Assembly (NCBI GenBank): GCA_041608535.1
Contig: JBFISM010000110.1
Span: forward strand, 1 to 12,525
Length of the DNA stretch: 12,525 nt
From: JBFISM01 sp041608535
Lineage (GTDB): Bacteria > Actinomycetota > Acidimicrobiia > Spongiisociales > UBA5794
Direction: 5' to 3'
In this document: one piece after another, positions 1 to 6,399 of the stretch
Layout: every line of letters begins with the position of its first letter
How positions within the stretch are numbered: position 1 is the first letter of the stretch
Notes under the pieces: generated by a model
Database searches by the model: none
What the model saw: only the letters and a program-made list of their open reading frames with translations
Told to the model about the DNA's origin: nothing
Program-made: the position numbers and the translations under genes

Positions 1-881
1 AACATGTCGGTGGGTGGCAGCTCAACCGGGGTGCGCTCCTGCTGGCCGTAGGCCTGGCTGACCAGGGTGGAGTGGGCATCGGCTTCGTGGGCGTCGTCCC
101 AATGGGTGAAGTCGAGGTCGTACATGAGGTTGTGCTTCGTTCCCTGCAGACGGATCTGGTAGATGCCGGGTGACGCCCAGCCGCACCCGAGATAGCCGAG
201 CGCTCCGGACTCGAACTCGAGGATCGCCATCGTGGCATCGGGCACCTCGGCATCGGTGTAGAGCTTGCGCTGGTGGGCGCTCACTGCAGCCACCGGACCG
301 AGCAGATACTGCAGGTTGTCCGCATGATGCACCCCGAGTTGGATGAGCGGGCCGCCGGGGGTCTTCGCCAGGTACCAGCGCCAGGTGTCCGGGGTCAGCT
401 CGAGGGCCCGCTCGTTGGAGAAGTTCGCTTCGGCGAGGGTCACGCCGCCGAGTGTGCCGTCGTCGATCCACCGTTTCATCTGGCGGCATCCGGAGAGCCG
501 GCGGGCGCTGTGGCCGACGGCGAACGGCAACCCGGCGGCGTCCACGGCGGTCTTGATGGCGAGGGCGTCCTCCAGCGTCTGGGCGACTGGCTTGTCGGTG
601 TACACCGCCTTGCCGGCGTCGAGGGCTCCGACGATCAGCTCGCGATGGGTGTCGTTGGGCGTGGTGATGATGACGCCTTCGACATCCGGGTCGGACAGCA
701 GCGCGTCGTAGCTGGCGGCCGAGCGAGGCACGCCATACTCCTCCATGAACGCGACACGCTTGTCCTCCGAGCGCGAATAGCAGGTGTACAGGTCGATGAC
801 ATCGCCACGTTGTGCGGCGCGGGCGAGCACCCGTGCCCAGCGTCCCAGCCCCACGGGGGCGAGCCGGATCTTGTCGCTCAC
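1..881 (-). CDS. Gfo/Idh/MocA-family NAD(P)-dependent oxidoreductase (3' end outside window)
   Basis: Probable NAD(P)-dependent sugar or cyclitol dehydrogenase of the Gfo/Idh/MocA family; 293 codons are present and the C-terminus lies beyond the left edge. The N-terminal Rossmann domain has the dinucleotide motif GLGRWA (residues 11-16), ITTPNDTHR near 72-80, and the catalytic-lysine motif as YTDKPVAQT (Lys97; most relatives have EKP, here DKP). VGHSARR (122-128) and IQLGVHHADN (180-189) begin the alpha/beta substrate domain; His185 or His186 is the expected catalytic histidine. The start is GTG, chosen because a strong Shine-Dalgarno lies just upstream and the GTG overlaps the cupin stop codon as GTGA. 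It is the last visible gene of the creatininase-cupin-oxidoreductase operon. Family assignment is secure; substrate is unknown. Confidence 0.92.
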   Translation of the reverse strand, partial: MSDKIRLAPVGLGRWARVLARAAQRGDVIDLYTCYSRSEDKRVAFMEEYGVPRSAASYDALLSDPDVEGVIITTPNDTHRELIVGALDAGKAVYTDKPVAQTLEDALAIKTAVDAAGLPFAVGHSARRLSGCRQMKRWIDDGTLGGVTLAEANFSNERALELTPDTWRWYLAKTPGGPLIQLGVHHADNLQYLLGPVAAVSAHQRKLYTDAEVPDATMAILEFESGALGYLGCGWASPGIYQIRLQGTKHNLMYDLDFTHWDDAHEADAHSTLVSQAYGQQERTPVELPPTDM

Positions 882-1243
882 GATTCCTCCTCGACCTCGA
901 TGTCCGTCGTCTCCATGTTCTCGGCGAGATCGGGGTGGGGGAAGAAGCAGTGCAGGGTGGTCGGCTCGCCGGCGAGGGTGGCGTGGGCCGCTCCGGCGGG
1001 GATGTGCACGACGTCGCCTGCCGATACCGGCCGGGATTTCCCCTCGATCCACACCGTTGCCGAGCCGCGGGCGACCACGACCACTTCCTCCGAATACGGA
1101 TGGCGATGTGCGGTGCGAGTGGTCCCCGGTTCGAGCTCGACGACACGCACGCTCGATGCTGCGGCGATACCCGAGAGGGGGTCGCCGGAGCGCCGCCCTT
1201 CGAGTGGCGTCATCTCGATGTCACCGGCCCGGATCACCGTCAT
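878..1243 (-). CDS. Small single-domain cupin protein
   Basis: A 121-residue single-domain cupin. Motif 1 is visible as G40-TTRTA-HRH with a following PYSEE, giving metal ligands His46, His48 and Glu52 or Glu53. Motif 2 is GDVVHIPAGAAH, with His87 as the fourth ligand. The fold and metal site are therefore intact. Cupins of this size are usually sugar isomerases or epimerases, small dioxygenases, or ligand-binding accessory proteins, and the sequence does not separate these. The start is the ATG at 1243, which overlaps the creatininase stop as ATGA; a longer in-frame ORF to 1333 exists but its extra residues are low-complexity Arg/Gly shadow sequence. There is no clear Shine-Dalgarno, so translation is probably coupled to the upstream gene. 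The stop overlaps the next gene as GTGA. Family secure, function open. Confidence 0.9.
   Translation of the reverse strand: MTVIRAGDIEMTPLEGRRSGDPLSGIAAASSVRVVELEPGTTRTAHRHPYSEEVVVVARGSATVWIEGKSRPVSAGDVVHIPAGAAHATLAGEPTTLHCFFPHPDLAENMETTDIEVEEES
885..892 (-). promoter_or_regulatory. Shine-Dalgarno site of the Gfo/Idh/MocA gene
   Basis: On the minus strand GAGGAGGA precedes the GTG at 881 by 3 nt (5 nt from the AGGAGG core). It lies inside the end of the cupin gene. It fixes the non-ATG start and shows that this gene has its own ribosome site in addition to the GTGA overlap. Confidence 0.75.
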
Positions 1244-1998
1244 GTGCGGAGCGCCAGGATGCGGCGGACGTCCTTGGCGATCTCGCCGCCGACCGTCGTG
1301 GCGAAGCTGGCCGCCCGATCCTCCTCGGCCCACGTCGGGTCTCCGTACCAGCCCTCGGCATCGATTTCGGCGATGTCCGTGATGTAGCCGTGTGTCTCCG
1401 GGTTGCGGCGCATCGCGTCGAGTGCGATCGCCGCGTCGGGCCGTGAGGCATCGCCGGCCCGCTCGATGTGGACGAGCGACGGGTCGTGGGCCATCACCGC
1501 CAGCGTCTCGATTCCACCACCGTGGGTGAGCTCCCCACCGCTGGCGGCATAGATGCGCTGCGCGACGTAGCAGGCGTGCGAGGTGATCACATAGACGTCC
1601 TCGTGTCCGTGCTGGACCGCCGTCGCCACGGCGTCGAGCGAGGCGTTGTTGCCTTCGTGCCAGTTGACGAACACGATCCGGTTGACGCCCATCTGGACGA
1701 GCTGTTCGCAGACATCGGTGAGGAGCGCCTCGAATGTTGCGCGGCGCAGATCGATCGTTCCCGGATGGCCGGCGTGGATGGGGGTGACGCCATAGGGGCC
1801 GAACGGGACCAGCACGGCTTCGAGCTCGTCGGCGACGGCCGCGGCCACCAGCTCGGCCGCCATGGTGTCGGTGCCGTTGGGTAGATGCGGCCCGTGTTGC
1901 TCCACGCTCCCGAACGGGATCACCGCCACCGGGTTGGCGGCCACTGCGGCGGCCACCTCGGGGCTGGTGAGGTCGGTGATCGAGCGACCCGTCGTCAT
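1240..1998 (-). CDS. Creatininase-family metal-dependent amidohydrolase
   Basis: A 252-residue protein of the creatininase/MftE family, which hydrolyses or otherwise processes amide bonds with a divalent-metal centre. Expected ligands are visible: Glu33 and His35 in FGSVEQHG, Asp44 in NGTDTMAAE, His114 in VNWHEGNN (the family NGHGGN motif, here NWHEGN), and Glu164 in HGGGIETL. The YGVTPIHAGHPGTIDLR region (69-85) matches the family's conserved PGT segment, and the length is normal. The ATG at 1998 is preferred over an in-frame extension to 2373, because that extension reads back through the divergent gene. The ATG lies 6 nt after a TACACT -10 element, with no Shine-Dalgarno, so a leaderless message is likely. 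It leads the operon with the cupin and Gfo/Idh/MocA genes. It is probably not creatinine-specific; substrate unknown. Confidence 0.92.
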   Translation of the reverse strand: MTTGRSITDLTSPEVAAAVAANPVAVIPFGSVEQHGPHLPNGTDTMAAELVAAAVADELEAVLVPFGPYGVTPIHAGHPGTIDLRRATFEALLTDVCEQLVQMGVNRIVFVNWHEGNNASLDAVATAVQHGHEDVYVITSHACYVAQRIYAASGGELTHGGGIETLAVMAHDPSLVHIERAGDASRPDAAIALDAMRRNPETHGYITDIAEIDAEGWYGDPTWAEEDRAASFATTVGGEIAKDVRRILALRT

Positions 1999-2004
1999 GC
2001 GGCG

Positions 2005-2010
2005 AGTGTA
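2005..2010 (-). promoter_or_regulatory. Leaderless-type -10 element for the creatininase operon
   Basis: On the minus strand TACACT is followed by CGCCGC and then the ATG at 1998. This TANNNT-N6-ATG layout would place the transcription start at or next to the A of the start codon. No convincing -35 hexamer is seen 17-18 bp upstream. Confidence 0.5.
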
Positions 2011-2019
2011 CCCGTGGCG

Positions 2020-2035
2020 CTGCAATCGTTTGCAG
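2020..2035. promoter_or_regulatory. LacI-family-type operator palindrome between divergent promoters
   Basis: CTGCAATCGTTTGCAG is a 16-bp palindrome centred on CG with one mismatched pair. Its core GCAATCGTTTGC matches the LacI/GalR/PurR operator pattern GCAAnCGnTTGC. It lies between the two outward-facing -10 elements (2005-2010 and 2037-2042), ending one base before the rightward -10. A bound repressor would block the rightward promoter directly and sit just upstream of the leftward one. No LacI-family gene is in the window, so the cognate regulator is inferred. Confidence 0.6.
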
Positions 2036-2036
2036 G

Positions 2037-2042
2037 TAGCCT
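2037..2042 (+). promoter_or_regulatory. Leaderless-type -10 element for the alpha/beta hydrolase gene
   Basis: TAGCCT followed by GCGGCCC and the ATG at 2050 gives a TANNNT-N7-ATG arrangement with no Shine-Dalgarno, fitting a leaderless transcript. It directly abuts the palindrome at 2020-2035. No good -35 is seen. Confidence 0.45.
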
Positions 2043-2049
2043 GCGGCCC

Positions 2050-2937
2050 ATGGATGCGGAACACGTCGAGACAGTCGAGCCGGTCGCCGGCTCGGACATA
2101 CCGGTGCGGCTCATGTACATCGAGGTGTGGGACGGGTTGTACGCTCCCATCGGGCTCCGGGTCCCGCCTGGCGATGGACCCTTCCCGGTGGTGTTGCTCG
2201 CCTCCGGAAACGGAGGTGGCGGGATGGCGTGGATCAGGGATGCGGTGGCCAACCGGGGCTGGATCATGGAGCGCATCGTGGAGCGGGGCTGGGCGTGCGC
2301 CTGGATCCGCTACCGCACCGAGGTGGAGCTGGGGTACAACAACGGCGGTCCGCTGGTGCGGGACATGCGACAAGGGCGCGAGTTGTTCAACCGATCACCG
2401 CTCGAGTACGAGGACGAGATCGCCATCGTCGATCACCTCAGGCGACTTCCCGAGATCGATGGCGACCGTGTCGGACTCATCGGGATGAGCCATGGCGGCG
2501 AGATGGTGCTCAAGATCACCTCCGAGTATCACGGCGTCGCCGCCGCAGTGGCCAGCGAGCCCGCCGCCCACGAGTTCCTGGCGCTCACCCCCGATGACAC
2601 GGCCTTCGTCAACGAGGAGACGCAGCTGCGGAACATCGAGGGCATGCAGATGGCCGAGGTCGGCAAGGTCCGCGCTCGCATCGACATGGACATCGCCCGG
2701 GAGCGCATTGCATCCATCGCCACGCCGATTCTGGTGATGGGCCGGGAAGACGACCACCTCCATGGCATCTTCCGCACCACCTACGAGCTGCTTGCGGAGG
2801 CCGGTAAGGACGTTGATTGGGTCAGCTACACCCACGACATCCACGGTTACATCTATCCCGAAGGTGGCAACGCCGACGACGTGCAGGTGGAAGCGGTGGC
2901 TCATCTGTTGGATTGGCTCGGGCGATACTTGAGCTGA
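2050..2937 (+). CDS. Alpha/beta hydrolase, dienelactone hydrolase / prolyl oligopeptidase-like
   Basis: A 295-residue cytoplasmic serine hydrolase. A beta-strand ending in VVLLASGNGGGG (about 46-57) supplies the oxyanion region. The nucleophile elbow is GMSHGG with Ser147, the acid is Asp234 or Asp235 in MGREDDHLH, and the histidine is His265 in THDIHGY, so the triad is complete and in the usual order. The layout resembles dienelactone hydrolases and acyl-peptidase-like enzymes; an ester, lactone or peptide substrate is likely but undefined. The ATG at 2050 is chosen over an in-frame upstream ATG at 1885, because the extension overlaps the divergent gene and its residues are unlike the family. 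The -10 and operator next to this ATG support the choice. It is divergent from the creatininase operon and may share its regulator. Confidence 0.9.
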   Translation: MDAEHVETVEPVAGSDIPVRLMYIEVWDGLYAPIGLRVPPGDGPFPVVLLASGNGGGGMAWIRDAVANRGWIMERIVERGWACAWIRYRTEVELGYNNGGPLVRDMRQGRELFNRSPLEYEDEIAIVDHLRRLPEIDGDRVGLIGMSHGGEMVLKITSEYHGVAAAVASEPAAHEFLALTPDDTAFVNEETQLRNIEGMQMAEVGKVRARIDMDIARERIASIATPILVMGREDDHLHGIFRTTYELLAEAGKDVDWVSYTHDIHGYIYPEGGNADDVQVEAVAHLLDWLGRYLS

Positions 2938-2982
2938 GGTCGATTGTGCTTCGACGCCGCGTATGCGGTGTTCCAAGCACAC

Positions 2983-3012
2983 TCGTCACGTTGCCTCCCC
3001 GATGCGTACAGT
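2983..3012 (+). promoter_or_regulatory. Candidate promoter upstream of the SnoaL-like gene
   Basis: The 144-bp gap 2938-3081 has no ORF of its own. TACAGT at 3007-3012 is a plausible -10; TCGTCA at 2983-2988 (18-bp spacing) is a weak -35 match. This would give a leader of about 60 nt containing the Shine-Dalgarno at 3070. Read-through from the upstream hydrolase gene is equally possible. Confidence 0.25.
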
Positions 3013-3069
3013 CGAAAGGAGAGCGTAGGGGAGGTGGTAGCGGCACTTCACGCACCTTCCGTTCTAGAC

Positions 3070-3074
3070 AGGAG
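3070..3074 (+). promoter_or_regulatory. Shine-Dalgarno site of the SnoaL-like gene
   Basis: AGGAG lies 7 nt before the ATG at 3082 and decides this start over an upstream in-frame ATG at 2944, whose extra 46 residues do not look like the family. Confidence 0.7.
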
Positions 3075-3081
3075 CCAGAAA

Positions 3082-3501
3082 ATGATCGATACCGATCGCA
3101 CGCGCGCGTTGATCGACCGGATCTGGAATCAGGGCGATCTCGATGCGATCGACGAGTTGTACTCGGACAACTTTGCGGGCCACGACCCGCAGAATCCCGT
3201 TCAGGGTCGTGACGGAGTGCGGGCATGGGTGGAGGAATCGCTCACGGCCGCCCCCGACATTCACATCAACATGCACGAGAGCATTGCAGAAGGCGACATG
3301 ATGGTGTTGCGTTGGACGGCCAGCGGAACCCTGCAGAAAGACTGGCGTGGGATTCCCGCTAGCGGGCAACCATTCGTGGTGACCGGGATGACCATGTCCA
3401 AGTACGACGGCGACAAGATCGTCGAGAGCTGGGCGAACTCCGACAACCTCGGGATGCTGCAGCAGCTCGGAGTGATTCCCGCCGAAGCGACGACCGGCTG
3501 A
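3082..3501 (+). CDS. SnoaL-like / ester cyclase family protein (NTF2-like fold)
   Basis: A 139-residue protein with the SnoaL-like polyketide-cyclase / ester-cyclase pattern. It starts with a helix of the type RALIDRIWNQGDLDAIDELY, followed by AGHDP, GRDGVRAWV, a PDIHINMH strand, VLRWTASGT, WRGIPASGQPF, and a closing SWANSDNLGMLQQLG. These are the family hallmarks in order and the length is normal. Family members form a cone-shaped barrel that binds small hydrophobic ligands; some are cyclases or isomerases, and many in catabolic or stress contexts have no known activity. It starts at an ATG with a good Shine-Dalgarno and is followed 23 nt after its stop by a strong terminator. It is probably transcribed alone or with the upstream hydrolase gene. 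Fold secure, function unknown. Confidence 0.88.
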   Translation: MIDTDRTRALIDRIWNQGDLDAIDELYSDNFAGHDPQNPVQGRDGVRAWVEESLTAAPDIHINMHESIAEGDMMVLRWTASGTLQKDWRGIPASGQPFVVTGMTMSKYDGDKIVESWANSDNLGMLQQLGVIPAEATTG

Positions 3502-3524
3502 GCCGGTACATACTCGGGACAGAG

Positions 3525-3558
3525 AGGAGCCTGCACGTGAAGCGCAGGCTCCTTTGTA
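3525..3558. terminator. Hairpin terminator between convergent genes
   Basis: AGGAGCCTGC (3525-3534) and GCAGGCTCCT (3544-3553) form a perfect 10-bp stem with a 9-nt loop, followed on the plus strand by TTGTATT. It sits between the stop of the SnoaL-like gene (3501) and the stop of the convergent split-barrel gene (3574). It can therefore terminate the plus-strand unit and, less well because of a poor U-tract, the long minus-strand operon. Confidence 0.8.
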
Positions 3559-3573
3559 TTGCAGCCGCCTATC

Positions 3574-4092
3574 TCAGGGGACCCCAAACGTGGACAGCGA
3601 GTCGACAGTGCACTCGAAGAGCACTCGCCGTTCGTTGCGGACTGGATCGCGCAACCCGTAAGGCGGATCGGCGCCCGTGTACTTGCTCCATGCCTGGTCG
3701 ATCGTCTCGGTGGCGCGATGCCCGTCGTCGTCGTCCTCGTGGATCTCGTTGGTGACGGTGGCGTAGATGCTCATCCAGTGGTACGGGTTCTCCGGATTCA
3801 TGAGCATCGCGGTGATCTGCGGGTTGTCGCGCACCCAGTCGCTCTTCCTGCGATGGTCGGCGAAGTTGAAGAGCACCTTGTCACCCTCGTAGCCGATCCA
3901 CACCGGGGTGAGACTCGTCCGGCCATCGCTGCGCCGCACGGCCAGCACCGCCGTCACCGGCTCGTCGAGCAGCTTCTTGTAGGCCGGGTCGAGCTCGTCG
4001 AGCGAGTCGATCTCGCTGCGATCGCCGACGGTGAACTGATCCTCCTGCAGCCCGTCGGCGACGTGCTTGAAGTTGGCGACCGTGAATGACAT
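3574..4092 (-). CDS. PPOX-class split-barrel oxidoreductase, probably F420-dependent
   Basis: A 172-residue protein of the pyridoxamine-5'-phosphate-oxidase-like split barrel, closest in pattern to the actinobacterial F420-dependent FDOR group. Visible hallmarks are the strand pair TAVLAVRRSDGRTSLTPVW and IGYEGDKVLFNFA, then HRRKSDWVRDNPQITAMLM (cofactor phosphate and ring contact region, usually RKxRNLxRDP), and NPENPYHWMSIYATV, which corresponds to the family's DPxNPYRYLEVRG. The C-terminal part, DQAWSKYTGADPPY, is also family-like. Cofactor F420 is inferred from these motifs and is not proven; FMN, FAD or heme binding occurs in relatives. The ATG at 4092 has AAGGAG 6 nt upstream. It is the last gene of the long minus-strand operon, 59 bp after the alcohol dehydrogenase, and may also have its own promoter. 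It could reduce a double bond in a pathway intermediate. Confidence 0.88.
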   Translation of the reverse strand: MSFTVANFKHVADGLQEDQFTVGDRSEIDSLDELDPAYKKLLDEPVTAVLAVRRSDGRTSLTPVWIGYEGDKVLFNFADHRRKSDWVRDNPQITAMLMNPENPYHWMSIYATVTNEIHEDDDDGHRATETIDQAWSKYTGADPPYGLRDPVRNERRVLFECTVDSLSTFGVP

Positions 4093-4098
4093 CGGGGG

Positions 4099-4125
4099 CT
4101 CCTTCTCCTCGACCGGTGGATCGTA
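4099..4125 (-). promoter_or_regulatory. Shine-Dalgarno and possible -10 for the split-barrel gene
   Basis: On the minus strand, AAGGAG (4099-4104) lies 6 nt before the ATG at 4092 and supports that start. TACGAT (4120-4125) fits a -10 hexamer and would give a short leader that includes the Shine-Dalgarno. No good -35 was seen, so an internal promoter is only possible. Confidence 0.4.
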
Positions 4126-4151
4126 TCCGGCCGGCGTCCGCGTCGCTCGCT

Positions 4152-5183
4152 CTAGGAGAATGCGCCGTCAGGCTCCAGCACCTCGCGACCGATGACGGTG
4201 CCGGCGGCGACTCGCTGCTGCAGCTCTTCGGCGGCTTCGAGCGGATACCTCCCTGCAATCACGGGCCGGATCGATCCGTCGGCGACGAGACGCACCACCT
4301 CTGCGAGCTCGGCCACCGAGACGTTGCGCGACCCGAGGATCTCGAGCTCTCGCCGGTAGATCGCCCCGGTGTCGATCTCCCAGTCCGTGCCGGTGTGGGA
4401 ACCAACGATCACCATCCGGCCCCCTTTGGCGAGGGCCGCGAATGTCGCCGGCATCGTTGCGGTGCCCACCAATTCGAGCACCGCATCGACACCGCCACCA
4501 TCCGTCCAAGCCGCGACCGCAGTGTCGAGCTCGTCCGGGCCGACGGCGTGGTCCGCCCCCATTTCCGAAATGGCGGCGAGCTTGGACCCGGGGAGGTCGA
4601 CCCCCATCACCTCTGCGCCGAACAGCTTGCCGAGCTGCACCGCATGCAGCCCCACACCGCCGCCGGCGCCGGTCACGATCAGCCGTTCCCGAGGCTGGAG
4701 CCGCATCCTCGTTCGCAACGCGTGGTACGGCGTCCCGATGGCGTTGGCGAGGATCGAGCCCGCGGCGTAGTCGATGGTGGCGGGGAGGGCGACGAGGTTG
4801 CGGGCGGGCATTGCCACGTACTCGGCGTACCCGCCCCAGACGGCGACGCCGATGTGGCCGCCGAAGTTCTCGCAGATCGTCTCCCGACCGCCGCTGCAGC
4901 GGCGGCACTCACCGCATACGAGGTACAGCGTCGTGGCGACCCGGTCTCCTTCGGTCCAGCCCCCGACCCCATCGCCGACCGCAGCGACATCGCCGGCTAT
5001 CTCGTGCCCCAGGACATGCGGCAGCGTGGCCCGCTCCCGTATGCCACGCCGTACGGCAACGTCGAAGCGATCGACCGCACAGGCTCGCACGCGGAGCACG
5101 ACCTCGCCCGTTCCCGGCCGGGGCGCCGGCACCTCACGCAGGACGAGGGGCCCACCGTCTTCTTCGAGCACCATTGCTCGCAT
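4152..5183 (-). CDS. Zinc-dependent medium-chain alcohol dehydrogenase
   Basis: A 343-residue medium-chain dehydrogenase/reductase. The catalytic-zinc region has Cys35 in RACAVDRFD and the LGHEIAG motif (His60, Glu61). The structural-zinc loop has four cysteines (90, 93, 96 and 104, in CGECRRC and TICEN). The Rossmann motif is GAGGGVG (172-178), and Asp196 ends the second strand (VMGVD), which favours NAD(H) over NADP(H). Members oxidise alcohols or reduce aldehydes, ketones or enones. The start is set at the ATG at 5183 (MRAMVLEE), typical of the family. A GTG at 5201 would add six residues and overlap the LigA-like stop as GTGA, matching other junctions here, so it is a real alternative; neither has a clear Shine-Dalgarno. 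It probably acts on a ring-cleavage or hydrolysis product made by the operon. Substrate unknown. Confidence 0.92.
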   Translation of the reverse strand: MRAMVLEEDGGPLVLREVPAPRPGTGEVVLRVRACAVDRFDVAVRRGIRERATLPHVLGHEIAGDVAAVGDGVGGWTEGDRVATTLYLVCGECRRCSGGRETICENFGGHIGVAVWGGYAEYVAMPARNLVALPATIDYAAGSILANAIGTPYHALRTRMRLQPRERLIVTGAGGGVGLHAVQLGKLFGAEVMGVDLPGSKLAAISEMGADHAVGPDELDTAVAAWTDGGGVDAVLELVGTATMPATFAALAKGGRMVIVGSHTGTDWEIDTGAIYRRELEILGSRNVSVAELAEVVRLVADGSIRPVIAGRYPLEAAEELQQRVAAGTVIGREVLEPDGAFS

Positions 5184-5197
5184 GGCGGCCGGCAGCG

Positions 5198-5545
5198 TCA
5201 CGTGAAGAAATCCGGATACCCGTGCGGCTTCACCTGCTCCCGGTACTCCTCCTTCCAGGTGGCGAAGTCGGCACCGCGGGCGTCGCACTCGACGGCCCTG
5301 GCGAAGTGGATGAGCAGGTAGGGATGGGAGCCCATGGCGTAGAGGGCTCCGTAGTCCAGCTCGACGATGGCGCGGCGTTCCTCATCGGTGAGCGTCCCTG
5401 CGTCCAGCGACGGCACGTGCGTCGCTGCGGCGCGCGCCTCCCACCGTGCGACGAAACCAGCGGGATCGGCAGAGAACTCTGCCAGAGGCTCGGGGTCGCC
5501 GTCGACGTAGGCCATGATCTTGTTTACCTCGTAGCGACTCACCAT
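5198..5545 (-). CDS. LigA-like small subunit of class III extradiol dioxygenase
   Basis: A 115-residue protein matching the alpha subunit of protocatechuate 4,5-dioxygenase-type (LigAB) enzymes. The signature region is LTDEERRAIVELDYGALYAMG followed by SHPYLLIHFARAV (about 51-85), close to the family pattern LTxEERxAL...D...LYxxGxHPYLL. The alpha subunit is all-helical, covers the active site of the LigB partner and carries no metal ligands itself. The ATG at 5545 is preceded by GGAG and overlaps the LigB-like stop by 7 nt; a GTG at 5542 would overlap as GTGA. The gene order is B before A, opposite to classical ligAB. It surely pairs with the adjacent B subunit. The N-terminus (YEVNKIMAYVDGDP) is longer than the minimal domain and has no recognised role. 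Confidence 0.87.
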   Translation of the reverse strand: MVSRYEVNKIMAYVDGDPEPLAEFSADPAGFVARWEARAAATHVPSLDAGTLTDEERRAIVELDYGALYAMGSHPYLLIHFARAVECDARGADFATWKEEYREQVKPHGYPDFFT

Positions 5546-6396
5546 GCGTCTCCGGTGAGATCCCAATGAAAGAACGACATGGCGGCGTAGCGGGAGGCGG
5601 TGCCCTCCGCCCACGTTGCCGGACGCCCTCCGGTGGCGGCGAGCCCGGTGAGGAAGTTGAGAAACTGCAGCGTGACGTTCCCCGCGGTCACCAGCCGGTC
5701 GAAGTCGCAGCCCGCGATCGCCGCCTCGAGCGCCCCGTCTTGCATCCAGCCCACCGCCTCTGCATCGAACTCGGCATCCGGCGAGGCGCCACCGAGGAAC
5801 TGCTTCGGCCCCCCGAGATCAGTTGCCAGGTGGCCGGTGGTGACGATCGCCACCTTGCGTTCCACTGGAGCTCGTGCGATCGCATCCCGTAGATAGTCGC
5901 CGAGCTGAGCGAACCGCTGCGGCGCCGGCACCGGCGGCATGTTGCAGTTGGTGTGGATCGGAACCACGGCCAGATCGTGGTTCGGGGTGAGGAAGCTGAG
6001 CGGAATCGAGTAGGCGTGGTCGAGCAGCCACTCGTTGGCCATCCCGAAGTCGAACGAGTCGGGCAGCAACTTCGTCCCGAGGATGGCCTCCGAGATGGCG
6101 ACGTCACCGGCGACCTCGCCGGGCTCGATACCGAACGTGCGAATCTCGTTCGGGTAGCCGATGGGGTAGCGCTCCGCCTTGCCAACGATGATCGCCGGGC
6201 TGTTGTCGTAGAAGAACTTGCGGAAATGGTCGGAGCCGACCATGACCAGCGTCTCGGCACCGGAGTCGTAGAGCAGCTCGGAGAATCGGGCGAAGTTCTC
6301 GGCCGTGCGCACGAGGTCGTCTGGATAGGGCGCCCGCAACGTCTCCCACAGGAGGGGATTGTGGGGCACGCCGAAAACGCCAACCAGCTCAGCCAT
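5539..6396 (-). CDS. LigB-like subunit of class III extradiol ring-cleavage dioxygenase, iron-ligand Glu replaced by Gln
   Basis: A 285-residue protein of the LigB family, which in characterised members binds Fe(II) by two His and one Glu and opens catecholic rings next to the hydroxyls. Visible here: His12 in FGVPHNPLL, His57 in VGSDHFRKFF, and the acid/base histidine His189 in TTGHLATDL. These match LigB His12, His61 and His195 as I recall them. At the segment where LigB has its Glu ligand (AG..G.E pattern, Glu242), this protein reads AGNVTLQFLNF, so Gln244 occupies the Glu position. The rest of the fold appears complete and the length is usual. The ATG at 6396 lies 3 nt downstream of the LLM-monooxygenase stop, and the stop overlaps the LigA-like gene. 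Ring cleavage is the default reading; altered chemistry or substrate is possible because of the substitution. Confidence 0.88.
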   Translation of the reverse strand: MAELVGVFGVPHNPLLWETLRAPYPDDLVRTAENFARFSELLYDSGAETLVMVGSDHFRKFFYDNSPAIIVGKAERYPIGYPNEIRTFGIEPGEVAGDVAISEAILGTKLLPDSFDFGMANEWLLDHAYSIPLSFLTPNHDLAVVPIHTNCNMPPVPAPQRFAQLGDYLRDAIARAPVERKVAIVTTGHLATDLGGPKQFLGGASPDAEFDAEAVGWMQDGALEAAIAGCDFDRLVTAGNVTLQFLNFLTGLAATGGRPATWAEGTASRYAAMSFFHWDLTGDAW

Positions 6397-6399
6397 ACG

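Noticed and set aside
22..1146. Minus-strand ORF (374 codons) in another frame of the oxidoreductase and cupin genes
   Set aside because: Arg/Pro-rich shadow frame; the true frame begins at GTG 881 with a strong Shine-Dalgarno and family motifs.
273..1382. Plus-strand ORF across the oxidoreductase, cupin and creatininase genes
   Set aside because: It spans three well-supported minus-strand genes and reads as low-complexity Arg/Ser/Pro sequence.
1999..2373. N-terminal extension of the creatininase gene to an upstream ATG
   Set aside because: It would overlap the divergent hydrolase gene and the operator region, and its residues do not resemble the family.
2957..2968. CCGC-GTAT-GCGG hairpin after the plus-strand hydrolase as a terminator
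   Set aside because: The stem is only 4 bp with no T-run; such repeats are expected by chance in GC-rich sequence.
4086..5321. Long plus-strand ORF (411 codons) opposite the alcohol dehydrogenase
   Set aside because: Antisense shadow in GC-rich DNA; its translation has no family pattern, whereas the minus-strand frame has complete zinc and Rossmann motifs.
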